In this document: piece by piece, positions 42,610 to 50,981 of the stretch
How positions within the stretch are numbered: the stretch's first letter is position 1
How the letters are laid out: the number at the start of each line of letters is the position of its first letter
Origin: Brevibacillus sp042683565
GTDB taxonomy: Bacteria; Bacillota; Bacilli; Brevibacillales; Brevibacillaceae
NCBI RefSeq assembly: GCF_042683565.1
Contig: NZ_JBHUJW010000005.1
Coordinates: 1 to 64,000 of the forward strand
DNA length: 64,000 nucleotides
Direction of reading: 5' to 3'
Program-made: the position numbers and the translations under genes
Notes under the pieces: generated by a model
What the model saw: the letters and a program-made list of their open reading frames with translations, nothing else
The model's database searches: none
Told to the model about the DNA's origin: nothing

Positions 42610-43440
42610 ATCTTGCCGCCCATCAGTGACAATTGCGCCGCCCTGCCGGAATCGCTGCTCGATGGCCTGCTGTTTGGCACGAGTGTAGGCAGCTTCACCG
42701 GGGCGATCGATCGAGCCGGACTGTTTGAACAGGCCCACGGGGGAACTTTGCTTCTGGACGAAATCAACTCCATGTATCCCAACCTGCAAGCCAAGCTCCT
42801 GCGCGTTTTGCAGGAAAGAAAAATCCAGCGCCTTGGCTCATCAAAGGTGGTCGACATCGACGTCCGCGTGATCGCCACGATGAACGAAGATCCGCATGAA
42901 GCCATCGCCAGGGAACGGCTTCGTGAAGATTTGTACTACCGCCTTGGGGTCGTCACCATTTCCATCCCCCCTTTGCGAAAACGCAGGGAAGATATCCCCG
43001 TTCTCATCGACTTTTTCATTCAAATGCACTCGGCAGAGCTTGGCGTGGACGAAGAAGGCGTTGAGGATGAGGTGTACCAGTTTTTCCTGAACTACAGCTG
43101 GCCAGGCAAGGTTCGTCAGCTGGAGCATACCATCGAAGGTTGTACGAATCTGATATACGACGAAACGATGATCACGTTTGACCATCTCCCGCCAGACCTC
43201 AAGCTAAGGATGAACCAACTGGCAGAGCCGAGCCTGGCTTCCGCTCCATCCGCCTGTGATTTCCGGGGCAATCTCCCCGAGCAGATCGAACACCTCGAGC
43301 GGATCATGATTGAACAAGCGCTGCGAGACGCCAAGGGAAATGTCACCAAAGCAAGTGAGCAGCTAGGGATTCCCCGGCAAAATCTCAATTACAAGCTAAA
43401 AAAATACAATCTCAAAAATGTCAAAGGGATTCTTTCGTGA
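42610..43440 (+). pseudogene. RocR-like sigma-54-dependent activator, 5' part deleted
   Basis: About 275 codons remain: NCAALPESLLDGLLFG, the sigma-54 contact loop GSFTGA, Walker B GTLLLDEI, RLREDLYYRLGV with PPLRKRREDIP, and a C-terminal FIS-type helix-turn-helix (AKGNVTKASEQLGIPRQNLN). The N-terminal sensor domain and the Walker A loop are gone. The frame stays open leftward only because it runs antisense through the glutamine-synthetase remnant. No ribosome site or start was seen at the junction, so it is probably inactive. Confidence 0.85.
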
Positions 43441-43456
43441 CCCAGGAGACACCGGG

Positions 43457-43495
43457 AAAACAAAACAGCCCGGTCTGCCATAGCTTGGCCCGGGC
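43457..43495 (-). terminator. Terminator of the mgtC-like gene
   Basis: On the minus strand GCCCGG with inner CCA pairs with TGG and CCGGGC, followed by TGTTTTGTTTT. Confidence 0.7.
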
Positions 43496-43512
43496 CTGGA
43501 ATATCGCATTTT

Positions 43513-44031
43513 TCAGTTGACACCTTGCTGATCTGCCGGATTCGACTTTTCGCTGTTTTCCATCCGCTTGTGCTGGACGTCTTCAAATCGCTGGCAAAGT
43601 TTCGCCAACGCGAACGAGAACGCTACGGAAAAAATCACGATTCCGTAAAAGCCGGCGCCGATCCCGATCCCGATGCCTCCGGCGAAAAAGATCATCGCTG
43701 CCGAGGTCAGCCCCTTTACTTGCAGACCGTCCTTGAGAATCACGCCTGCCCCCAAAAAGCCGAGCCCTGTCACGATTTGCGCCGCCAGCCGCATCGGGTC
43801 CATCATCGTCCCGCTGTTCGGGGAGCTGTACAGTTTCGTGCTGTAAATGGAGACAAGGGTGATCAGCGTGCAAGCGACGGATACGTACATGTACGTCTTC
43901 AGACCCGCCGGCTTGTTCTTGTGCGAGCGGTCCCACCCGATAAACATCCCCAGCACGGCACTGACGACCACGCGAATGTACAGCTCCGGATTCATGAAGA
44001 CATGCTGTCCGTAAATGTTCAGACCTTCCAT
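43513..44031 (-). CDS. MgtC/SapB-family membrane protein
   Basis: 172 residues with four or five membrane helices: LYIRVVVSAVLGMFIGWDRS, TYMYVSVACTLITLVSIYS, QIVTGLGFLGAGVI (the family's conserved GxGFLGAG) and AAMIFFAGGIGIGIGAG. It is truncated compared with MgtC of enterobacteria but matches Bacillus YhiD-type proteins. AGAGGGTG lies 7 nt before the ATG at 44031; an in-frame ATG at 44076 lacks a site. The role is possibly in Mg2+ stress; unproven. Confidence 0.9.
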   Translation of the reverse strand: MEGLNIYGQHVFMNPELYIRVVVSAVLGMFIGWDRSHKNKPAGLKTYMYVSVACTLITLVSIYSTKLYSSPNSGTMMDPMRLAAQIVTGLGFLGAGVILKDGLQVKGLTSAAMIFFAGGIGIGIGAGFYGIVIFSVAFSFALAKLCQRFEDVQHKRMENSEKSNPADQQGVN

Positions 44032-44180
44032 CCCTGTGCACCCTCTTTTCGCGTTAAAGAAATGATATGCGCTCATTTCTGGAATAGAACGGCGGGATGG
44101 AATGGAGATCAGTCAGGCAGAGAGCGATTAGGCCCGGGCCAGGTTAAACAAATGACAAGCAACAGCAGCGCCATTACCAT

Positions 44181-44209
44181 TTGACAAACCGCCAGTCGGT
44201 TTGTATAGT
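44181..44209 (+). promoter_or_regulatory. tetR promoter with operator between -35 and -10
   Basis: TTGACA (44181-44186), exactly 17 nt, then TATAGT (44204-44209). An inverted repeat ACAAACCG-N5-CGGTTTGT occupies 44184-44204, overlapping the whole spacer. The ACCG-N5-CGGT core is typical of TetR-family sites. Confidence 0.85.
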
Positions 44210-44247
44210 GGATAACAAAGCGGACATCGCATGAACCAGGAGGAACT

Positions 44248-44838
44248 ATGTCATCCATCCATCAAAACCAAAGCTTCCAACTGCTGCTCACCGTCACGGA
44301 ACAGTTAATCGTGGAAAAAGGCTGTCACCAGACTACCTTGCAGGACATCATCAAACGCTCGGGGCTGTCTAAAGGGGCCATCTACCACTACGTCAAAAGC
44401 AAGGATGAGCTGCTCGGGCTGCTGCTCCGCAAACGCTTCGATCAGATCGCGGCGGAGTTTTACCAGTCCGTGAACCAGGGGGAGCAAAATTTGCAAAGCC
44501 CTCTGGCCGCCATTTCCAATGCGTTGCGTCACATTCACGATCCCAGGGACGTCACGAACCACATCTTTATTTACCTGCTCAGCAAAAAGGATGACCCGGC
44601 TATCGGCGAAATGCTGCGGGAAATCTACGAGCGCAGTGTGCGCAACTCCAAGGAATGGATCGAGCTCGGAATTTCCAGCGGCGTGATTCCGGACAGCCTC
44701 GATGCCGAAAAGACCGCGATCCTGTTTACGGTCCTGACCTTCGGCATCCGCGTGCAGTCGATCGTGTCACCCCAGACCTACTCGTTCACGGCGGAAGATG
44801 TGTATCAGATTATGTATCAGACGCTGTCCAAAGGATAA
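44248..44838 (+). CDS. TetR-family regulator
   Basis: 196 residues. The N-terminal TetR helix-turn-helix (about 12-58) has TTLQDIIKRSGLSKGAIYHY followed by VKSKDELLGLLL. The C-terminal helical ligand domain is variable, ending YQIMYQTLSKG. AGGAGG lies before the ATG. It is followed after 32 nt by a DUF2306 membrane protein, presumably its target, and preceded by a promoter overlapped by an operator, so it represses itself and the partner until a ligand binds. Confidence 0.93.
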   Translation: MSSIHQNQSFQLLLTVTEQLIVEKGCHQTTLQDIIKRSGLSKGAIYHYVKSKDELLGLLLRKRFDQIAAEFYQSVNQGEQNLQSPLAAISNALRHIHDPRDVTNHIFIYLLSKKDDPAIGEMLREIYERSVRNSKEWIELGISSGVIPDSLDAEKTAILFTVLTFGIRVQSIVSPQTYSFTAEDVYQIMYQTLSKG

Positions 44839-44870
44839 GTCGATCAGACAATAGAGAGGGGGCTACGTCC

Positions 44871-45563
44871 ATGTTCTTTTTCTCGCTCTTCAAAGTCTTG
44901 CACATCATCGCCGGCTTTACGGCTCTGGCTGTCTTCTGGATTCCGGTCGTAACGAAAAAAGGGGGCAGAGCGCATACCCGGGTCGGATGGGTCTACGTCT
45001 ACGCCATGTTCGTTGTCGCCATCTCGGCGTTGTTCATGGGCATTTGGCGGATCGGCTTTGATCCTGCGGCCACCGTCGAGTCCGTCGCGTTTGCCTGGTT
45101 CCTGATTTTCATCTCCATCCTGAGTACAGCAACCGCCTGGCACGGCTTGCGCGTTCTGCGCTTCAAGAACCGCACGGCCGGACATCGGCAATGGATCGAC
45201 CTGCTGATTCCCGCGCTGTTGCTCGTCTCGGGAATCATCATCTCCCTTTATGGCGCATCCATCGGCTTTCCCCTGCTCACGTGGTTTCCGCTGATCGGCA
45301 TCATGCTGGGGGCAACACAGCTGCTGTACTGGCTGCGTCCTCCGCGCAAAAGGATGCACTGGTGGATGGAGCACCTTGGCGGAATGCTGGGCTGCTGTAT
45401 CGCGACGATCACGGCCTTTACCGTGTTCGGAGCGCCTCGGCTGCTCGGGATCAGCTCGGTACATCCGCTCGTCTGGTTTATCCCAACGATCGTGCTCGTG
45501 CCGGTCATTGTCGGTTTCTCGGCCTATTACCAAAAGAAATTCAGCCGCCCGAAGCAGATGTAG
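44871..45563 (+). CDS. DUF2306-type membrane protein
   Basis: 230 residues with seven or so hydrophobic segments (e.g. LHIIAGFTALAVFWIPVV, VYVYAMFVVAISALFMGI, LLIPALLLVSGIIISLYG). The N-terminal HIIAG and the HTRVGWVYV motif fit DUF2306. It contains several conserved His (HIIAG, GRAHTR, TAWHG, GHRQW, RMHWW, EHLGG) that could bind heme or metal (speculative). Unknown function; under TetR control. Confidence 0.8.
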   Translation: MFFFSLFKVLHIIAGFTALAVFWIPVVTKKGGRAHTRVGWVYVYAMFVVAISALFMGIWRIGFDPAATVESVAFAWFLIFISILSTATAWHGLRVLRFKNRTAGHRQWIDLLIPALLLVSGIIISLYGASIGFPLLTWFPLIGIMLGATQLLYWLRPPRKRMHWWMEHLGGMLGCCIATITAFTVFGAPRLLGISSVHPLVWFIPTIVLVPVIVGFSAYYQKKFSRPKQM

Positions 45564-45605
45564 GACACTGCCTGCTCTCCCCTGCCGGTTAACAGCGAAA
45601 AAGGC

Positions 45606-45633
45606 AAAAGACTGCTGACGCCAGCAGTCTTTT
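45606..45633. terminator. Bidirectional terminator
   Basis: AAAAGACTGCTG pairs with CAGCAGTCTTTT around ACGC. It lies between the convergent DUF2306 and GNAT genes. Confidence 0.88.
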
Positions 45634-45670
45634 CGTCTTGTGCAGCTGCTCCGGGAAGATGGGTACCCGC

Positions 45671-46189
45671 TCAGCTCTGCAATATTTTATAGTAAATGAC
45701 GGTCGCGTCGAAGCTTCCGCCGCCATTTTCTGCATAGTACGGGATTCTCCCAGCCTCCGTATACCCCAGCGAACGGTACAGAAGATTGGAAGGGTCGCCT
45801 TCCCGCGTATCGAGCACGAGCAAGGTGCGCCGCTCGCTTCTCGCCTTCTCCTCGGCAAGCTGCATCAAAGCGCGCCCGATCCCTTTGCGCTGACGGCTGG
45901 GATGAACCATCAGCTTGGCGATTTCCGCCCGGTGCCTGGCGTTTTGCTTGACGGCCAGATGCAGCTGGATGGTGCCGACGACGATGCCATCCTCTCGCGC
46001 CACCCAGAGCCGGACGTGATCTCCCAGCACAGTCGACCAGTATACGCGCGCCATGTGGGGGTCCAGCGGCGGCAAAAATCCGATGGAGGCCCCATCCCCT
46101 ACGACATCCACCAACAGTCGCGCCAGCCCGTTCGCATCCTCTCCGCCAAGCTCCGTAATCTCCTCGTAAACCAGTTTGGTAGACAACAC
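45671..46189 (-). CDS. GNAT-family acetyltransferase
   Basis: About 172 residues. It has VREDGIVVGTIQL-type strand order, the acetyl-CoA motif HPSRQRKGIGRALMQLAEEK near 105-125, LLVLDTREGD and NLLYRSLGYTEAGRIP. GTG 46189 is chosen because GGAGG lies 10 nt upstream; an in-frame ATG at 46213 lies before that site. The substrate is unknown. Confidence 0.85.
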   Translation of the reverse strand: MLSTKLVYEEITELGGEDANGLARLLVDVVGDGASIGFLPPLDPHMARVYWSTVLGDHVRLWVAREDGIVVGTIQLHLAVKQNARHRAEIAKLMVHPSRQRKGIGRALMQLAEEKARSERRTLLVLDTREGDPSNLLYRSLGYTEAGRIPYYAENGGGSFDATVIYYKILQS

Positions 46190-46310
46190 GACACACACCC
46201 CTCCGTTATTCAAATGTTCTGTTCTTTCTATGAATAACTATATTGGGAGAAGAGCAGAAAAACAAGCACAGATGTTATATTTTCTTACATCACCAATTCC
46301 TTCTGCTGCA

Positions 46311-46800
46311 TGCCTTTCTCGGGACGCTGGTGCAATGCCCGCGCGGCCAAAGCGGGCTTCTACGAAAAAATCGGGCTGCAAAAGGCGGCAGCGAAGCCTT
46401 TTGGGCAGAGCACCTCTGCCGTGATGGCCATCAGCCTGATCGGCGTATCGCTGGCGTATTTGCGCTACAACAAGCCGCCCGCGAAAATCTTCATGGGCGA
46501 TGCGGGAGCGACCTTCCTCGGCTTCATTCTCGCCGTGATCGCACTCGACGGGGCGTTCAAGCAGGCGACGCTGCTCTCGCTTTTTATCCCTCGCTCTGGG
46601 CGTACCGATCTTCGACAATCTGTTCGTCGTCACCAAGCGCTTCCTGCAGGGCAAGCCGATCTACCAGGCTGACGCCAGCCAGGTGCACTACCGGCTGCTG
46701 CGAACCGGGCTGAATCCGAAGCAGGTCGTCACTTTTCTCTGCCTGATCAGCGTCTGCTTCAGTCTCACCTCGATCATCTTGCTGCTGCTCGGCGTCTAGC
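46311..46800 (+). pseudogene. WecA/TagO-type glycosyl-1-phosphate transferase, broken
   Basis: One frame reads AVMAISLIGVSLAYLRYNK, then AKIFMGDAGATFLGFILAV (the conserved MGD/DAG active-site segment) and FKQATLLSLFIP. After about 46588 the continuation ALGVPIFDNLFVVTKRFLQG then VHYRLLRTGLNPKQVV to LLLLGV is in another frame. The N-terminal ~150-200 residues are absent; the front stretch CNARAAKAGFYEKIGLQ looks more like the tail of a GNAT. Probably a decayed paralogue. Confidence 0.75.
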
Positions 46801-46814
46801 CGAAAGCGTAATCA

Positions 46815-46850
46815 AAAATGCCGCAGGGCTCTTCGCCCGCGGCATTTTTT
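46815..46850. terminator. Bidirectional terminator
   Basis: AAAAATGCCGC pairs with GCGGCATTTTT, with inner GGGC pairing GCCC. It serves the exonuclease gene on the minus strand. Confidence 0.88.
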
Positions 46851-46858
46851 CATCCCGA

Positions 46859-47584
46859 TCAGCTTTGCGGCTGGGTCACGGCAGCGGCCTCGCCTGCCTG
46901 CTCCTGCTGCTTTTTGTGCTGCAGACACGCCTCGCAGCGTCTGCTTTTCCGACCGAATGCGGTGTAGTACTTGCTCTTTTTGCAGGAGCGGCAGGTGATG
47001 TAGAGCGAGCTGGACAGGTTGTAGTTTTCCTGCGGCGTGTTTTGCACGAGGTGAACCTGTTTGTTGAACTTGATCAGCAGATGAGCGGTATGAATCGCAT
47101 CCACGAGGGCGGAGTGCAGCCTGCCTTCCTGCACGATCCCGGCTGCATCGATGGCGTCCTTGAGGCTCATTTGCTTGCGGCCGGCGAGCATCATGCTGAT
47201 CGCAGGCTGGATGTCGTTGTAGTTGCGCAGCCAGCCGAAGTCGATGCCAAAGCGGGCGCAATGCTCGATCATCAGCCGTTTGTCGTCCATGCCCCAACTG
47301 CACAAATAGTAGTCCTGATCCTCACCGATCCAGTCGAGAAACGCGGAGAATGCCTGACGAAACGGGATGAACGTCGGCATGTTCTCCTTGTCGAGGCCGA
47401 TGAACTTGCGGGTGCGCTCCGTAATTCGCCGTTCAATCGCAGGAAAGGTGTAGCGCTGAAAGGTATCCACCTCGACCCCGTTTTGCCCGGGCACGACCTT
47501 GGCCGCTCCGATCTCGATGATTTCCGGTATTTTGTCTCGCTGATGCGTCAGCGTCGTTTCCAGGTCAAATACTATGATTTGCAT
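46859..47584 (-). CDS. DEDDh 3'-5' exonuclease (KapD-like) with zinc ribbon
   Basis: 241 residues. ExoI IVFDLETTL (DE pair), a middle WGMDDKRLMIEH (third Asp) and HSALVDAIHTAHLL (His/Asp) complete a DEDDh site. After about residue 195 a CxxC-x(15-18)-CxxC knuckle (TCRSCKKSKYY, RRCEACLQHKK) is added. This fits B. subtilis KapD, reported as a KinA-pathway inhibitor of sporulation, plus a nucleic-acid-binding tail. It is monocistronic. Confidence 0.85.
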   Translation of the reverse strand: MQIIVFDLETTLTHQRDKIPEIIEIGAAKVVPGQNGVEVDTFQRYTFPAIERRITERTRKFIGLDKENMPTFIPFRQAFSAFLDWIGEDQDYYLCSWGMDDKRLMIEHCARFGIDFGWLRNYNDIQPAISMMLAGRKQMSLKDAIDAAGIVQEGRLHSALVDAIHTAHLLIKFNKQVHLVQNTPQENYNLSSSLYITCRSCKKSKYYTAFGRKSRRCEACLQHKKQQEQAGEAAAVTQPQS

Positions 47585-47869
47585 GATCGTTTCACATCCT
47601 GAACGTAATCCATCTGTTCTCTATTATCGCAGGATTGGCGCAGGAAAAGCAAAGGTGACTCTGGCTGTGCGACCAGATACCCCTCCTGTACGCAGAAAAA
47701 GAACAGCTGCCATGCATCGCTCGGGCAAATGCTGCAAAATCTGCGACCCGCACTCTCATCCAGCTTCGCTCCCTCCATTCCATCTCCGCTTGTCAGCAAA
47801 AAAGAGTATTTGCACGTGAATATCGTGATTCACCGGCGAATACCCCCTCTTTCTTTTCTCGCTGCTTCG

Positions 47870-48151
47870 CTAGCTGATAATCGGCTCATACAGGTCCACG
47901 ACGTCACAGGAGCGCCTGCAAAAGACGATCGGAACCTGCTTCTGCTTGGCGAGTTTCTTGATATTTTTGCACAGATTGTGATTGACAAAGTTGATGAATA
48001 CGAGAATGAGCTTCGTGTCCGACGGGATCATTGCCTTGACATCCGACTTTTTCCTGCCCGATACGTGATAGACACGCCTGAATCCTTTCTCCTGGAGCCT
48101 GCTCTCGATTGGCCCCACCCGATCACCGCCTATTACCAGAACGCCTGCCAT
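47870..48151 (-). CDS. DUF2325 protein
   Basis: 93 residues beginning MAGVLVIGGDRVGPIESRL, with VYHVSGRKKSD, DTKLILVFINFVNH and IVFCRRSCDVVDL. This is the compact alpha/beta DUF2325 fold, of unknown function. The ATG follows AGGAGG closely. The gap 47585-47869 on its 3' side shows no other gene. Confidence 0.8.
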   Translation of the reverse strand: MAGVLVIGGDRVGPIESRLQEKGFRRVYHVSGRKKSDVKAMIPSDTKLILVFINFVNHNLCKNIKKLAKQKQVPIVFCRRSCDVVDLYEPIIS

Positions 48152-48319
48152 CCGGTTTCCTCCTCGCTTTCCCAGCGCATCGCATTAATTTATATTATTC
48201 CTACTGATTTACTTTGTTTTATGCTTTTCATATTACTCCCCGTCTGCCCATTTGTCAACGAGCCCTAGCCGCTTCCTTCCGCGAACTATGCTGGCCGGAA
48301 AAGGAACTGTACTGGACGG

Positions 48320-48362
48320 AAAAAACAGCAAAAGCCGCCGTCTTCGGAAGCGGCAGCTTTTG
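48320..48362 (-). terminator. Terminator of the IclR gene and of the aromatic cluster
   Basis: On the minus strand AGCAAAAGCTGCCGCTT pairs with AAGACGGCGGCTTTTGCT (one mismatch), followed by GTTTTTTCC. Confidence 0.85.
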
Positions 48363-48393
48363 CTTGGGGGAGATGTGTGCTATTCTCTGCTAT

Positions 48394-49170
48394 TTATTTG
48401 GCATACCCTGACAGCGCGATCGCGGCCTCCCGAACAGCGGGAATGATTTGCTCATCGACTGTGCTCTCGTTGATCATGCTCGTCGGCGAGGCAATATTGA
48501 CCGCAGCCATGATGACGCCGTCCCGGTCGAAAATCGGGAAGGCCACCGAGTAGATGCCGATCTCGAATTCCTCGTTGCTGACGGCATACCCGTTGCGGCG
48601 AATCTCTTCCAGCTGCGCTTTCAGAGCTTGCATCGCGGTTTTCGTCTGCGCGGTGAATGACTGCAATTCGATCTTCTCCAGCACAGCCGTCCGCTTTTCC
48701 TCCGGCAAAAAGGCCAGCAGCACCTTACCCATTGATGTCGCATGGGCAGGCAGCCGCGAGCCGATCGTGACGTTCAGCGTGGAAAAGCTGGTGGAAGTCG
48801 CGGCGCGGGCGATATACACGACCTCTGTTCCATCGAGAATGCCGATATGGGCGGACGCTCCGGTCTGATCCCGCAGTTTTTCCAGATAAGGCCGGGCCAA
48901 TTCGGGAAGATGTATGGTGTTCAAGAAAGCAAACCCCAATTCCATGACTTTGGGGGTCAGCTGATAGCGCTTGGTCGTCTCATCCTGAAAGAGGTATCCC
49001 AAATGCTGAAGGGTATACAGGAACCGGAACGGAACTGTTCGGCTCACCCCCATTTTGGCGGCGATCTCTGCCAGACTTAGCGTGGAATGAGAAGCGTCGA
49101 ACATTTTCAAAATTTCCAATCCCCGGATCAAGGAATTGGACAGATACCGGTCTTTCTCCGTTTTCGACAT
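48394..49170 (-). CDS. IclR-family regulator of the aromatic cluster
   Basis: 258 residues. The N-terminal winged helix (SLAEIAAKMGVSRTVPFRFL) is followed by an IclR effector domain (about 85-255) with LRDQTGASAHIGILDGTEVV, PAHATSMGKVLLAF and VAFPIFDRDGVIMAAVNIA. The position at the end of the catabolic cluster and the three shared palindromes in cluster promoters make it the likely pathway regulator. Its own upstream region (49171-49276) shows no such site, so it may depend on read-through. Confidence 0.9.
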   Translation of the reverse strand: MSKTEKDRYLSNSLIRGLEILKMFDASHSTLSLAEIAAKMGVSRTVPFRFLYTLQHLGYLFQDETTKRYQLTPKVMELGFAFLNTIHLPELARPYLEKLRDQTGASAHIGILDGTEVVYIARAATSTSFSTLNVTIGSRLPAHATSMGKVLLAFLPEEKRTAVLEKIELQSFTAQTKTAMQALKAQLEEIRRNGYAVSNEEFEIGIYSVAFPIFDRDGVIMAAVNIASPTSMINESTVDEQIIPAVREAAIALSGYAK

Positions 49171-49276
49171 GAGCGCTTGTTACTCCTTTCACTTCGGGAC
49201 AGGCAAATGGTACCTTTTCACCTATTGTAGTCTTCGCAAGTCAGCGCAACAAGTGCGAACCGTGGAAATACACGGG

Positions 49277-50059
49277 TCAGCCGATGGAAATGCGCGCTGT
49301 CTGTTTTTTCAGCGTCGAAAGAACACTCAATGCAGCCAAGTAACTCGTCTTCGGATTGTCGGGCATCGGGTCGTTCTCCAGACGGATGCTCATTTTCCCA
49401 AAAGATCCAACTGCCTCGATGCAATGAATGTTTTTCGTGGCCTTTGGATCGGCCACAATCGTCACCCGCGTCTGACTGCATCCCAGGCCCGCCAGCGACA
49501 AGACGATCGCCACGTTGATGTTTTTCGGGAACTGGCTGATGGCTTCCGTCGCCGTCCCGGTAAAGACGATTTCCTCCGCATCCACCTGGCGTCCCAGGAG
49601 CGATACGGGCGGCTTGCGAGTCGTCAGCGACACCTCGTCCAGTTGCCCCAGGATAACCGCCGACTGGATTACGTCGAGTCCGCCGATCGCCCCGGAAGGC
49701 AAATGAATGCGCGTGCCCAGCTTGCGGCAAAGTCCGCTCAATCGGTCGTAAAGCTCCTGATCCACGAGGGCGCCTACGCTGATGACCACCAGATCCTTGC
49801 CCCGGGAGATGACGAGCTCGGCGTAATCGCGTACGGCTTCCACGGTCGCTGCCTCGACGACGATGTCGATGCCCGCAGCCAGGAATGCTTCCACATCCGT
49901 AAAGGCCCGAACCCCGTAGGCGCACTCCCACTCGCCTGCCACATCCGGCTTTCGCAGCAAGACAGCTTCTACCGAGTTGCCCGGCAGCTTGTGATCCCGA
50001 TTGATGCTTTTGGCCAGGAAGGTCGCCACTGTCCCTCCGCCGATCAATCCGATCTTCAT
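49277..50059 (-). CDS. Aspartate-dehydrogenase-family protein (NadX-like)
   Basis: 260 residues. The N-terminal Rossmann motif KIGLIGGGTVATFLAKSI is followed by a DUF108 domain with VVISVGALVD, HLPSGAIGGLDVIQ, TRKPPVSLLG, FPKNINVAIVLSLAG and an ENDPMPDNPKTSYLAALS end. These match L-aspartate dehydrogenases. Membership in a meta-cleavage operon, with a 4-nt overlap with the hydrolase gene, argues that it acts on a pathway intermediate or removes an amino group there, instead of serving NAD synthesis (inference). Confidence 0.85.
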   Translation of the reverse strand: MKIGLIGGGTVATFLAKSINRDHKLPGNSVEAVLLRKPDVAGEWECAYGVRAFTDVEAFLAAGIDIVVEAATVEAVRDYAELVISRGKDLVVISVGALVDQELYDRLSGLCRKLGTRIHLPSGAIGGLDVIQSAVILGQLDEVSLTTRKPPVSLLGRQVDAEEIVFTGTATEAISQFPKNINVAIVLSLAGLGCSQTRVTIVADPKATKNIHCIEAVGSFGKMSIRLENDPMPDNPKTSYLAALSVLSTLKKQTARISIG

Positions 50060-50862
50060 CTCGCTCCCTCCTTGTCGCATCCCTGCAGAAAGGAGCGCAC
50101 GAGGCTGTTGAACTCTTCCGGCTGTTCGATGTAGCACAGATGTCCTGCACGGGCGATGAGCTTCAGGGTAGAACCGGCGATCCCCTGCTCCACGATGCGC
50201 GATTCCGCTACCGGAGTGACTTTATCGTCTTCGCCGCAGATGAGCAGCGTCGGCATTTTCAGCGACGGCAATAGCCCCGTCGTATCCGCGTTGTACAAGG
50301 AGTAGGCCACAGAGCGGTAACCGGGCGGACGCACCATCGCCATGATGCGTTTGGCTTCCGCGATCGCTTCCGGCGCGGCATACGGAGAAAACATGGCGGG
50401 TATGCGCAGCTCTGCCAGCTCTTGCGGAGACAAGTTTTCCACGTTGTGCAGCCTGTCCTTCAGCTTGCGTTCATTCGTCTCGGGGTTCGTCCGGCCGCCG
50501 CGGGTGCTCGCCGCCAAAATCAGCGCCTGCACGCGCTCCGGATACTTCGCGCAAAACTCCATCGCGGTCGTGCTGCCCATCGAATGTCCGAGCAAAAAAA
50601 TCTTCTCGAAGCCAAGGGAATCAATGAAGTCTTCGAGAATATCTGCCAGTTCGCCAAATGTGCGGAACTCCGGGTCCGGATCGGAGCTGTCTCCGTAGCC
50701 GGGCGCATCCCAGGCGATGACTTGAAACTGATCCTGCAAGCCGGCGAGCTGGCGGGACCACGATTGCGAATTGTTGCCCAGGCCGTGCAGCAAAATGAGC
50801 GGCGTGCCCACTCCCTGCGTCCGGTAATGAATGGAGAGCGATCCTGCTTGTGTATACGGCAT
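50056..50862 (-). CDS. Alpha/beta hydrolase (meta-cleavage product hydrolase type)
   Basis: 268 residues. It has the oxyanion motif LLHGLGNNSQSW, nucleophile elbow LGHSMGST with catalytic Ser near 97, LICGEDDKVTP with Asp and RAGHLCYIEQPEEF with His. Length and order fit BphD/MhpC-type C-C hydrolases and also esterases. Beside an extradiol dioxygenase, cleavage of the ring-fission product is the simplest role. The start is 50862, with GAGGTGAT upstream. Confidence 0.88.
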   Translation of the reverse strand: MPYTQAGSLSIHYRTQGVGTPLILLHGLGNNSQSWSRQLAGLQDQFQVIAWDAPGYGDSSDPDPEFRTFGELADILEDFIDSLGFEKIFLLGHSMGSTTAMEFCAKYPERVQALILAASTRGGRTNPETNERKLKDRLHNVENLSPQELAELRIPAMFSPYAAPEAIAEAKRIMAMVRPPGYRSVAYSLYNADTTGLLPSLKMPTLLICGEDDKVTPVAESRIVEQGIAGSTLKLIARAGHLCYIEQPEEFNSLVRSFLQGCDKEGAR

Positions 50863-50900
50863 GGCTATCACCTCGCGCGTCGATTTCGTCCGGAAATGAA

Positions 50901-50931
50901 AAGACCCGGCTGCCATCGTTGTGCCGGTCTT
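50901..50931 (-). terminator. Terminator-like hairpin after the cupin gene
   Basis: On the minus strand AAGACCGGC pairs with GCCGGGTCTT (one bulge), followed by TTCATTTCC. The weak tail suggests partial read-through into the hydrolase gene. Confidence 0.55.
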
Positions 50932-50981
50932 CTCGCTATAAGGGCTTGCCTGTGGTGACAGGCTCTCCCTGCAGCTCCCTC

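Noticed and set aside
41935..43440. 501-residue activator as one intact gene
   Set aside because: The first ~220 codons are antisense to the glutamine-synthetase remnant and resemble no protein; only the part from about 42610 is real.
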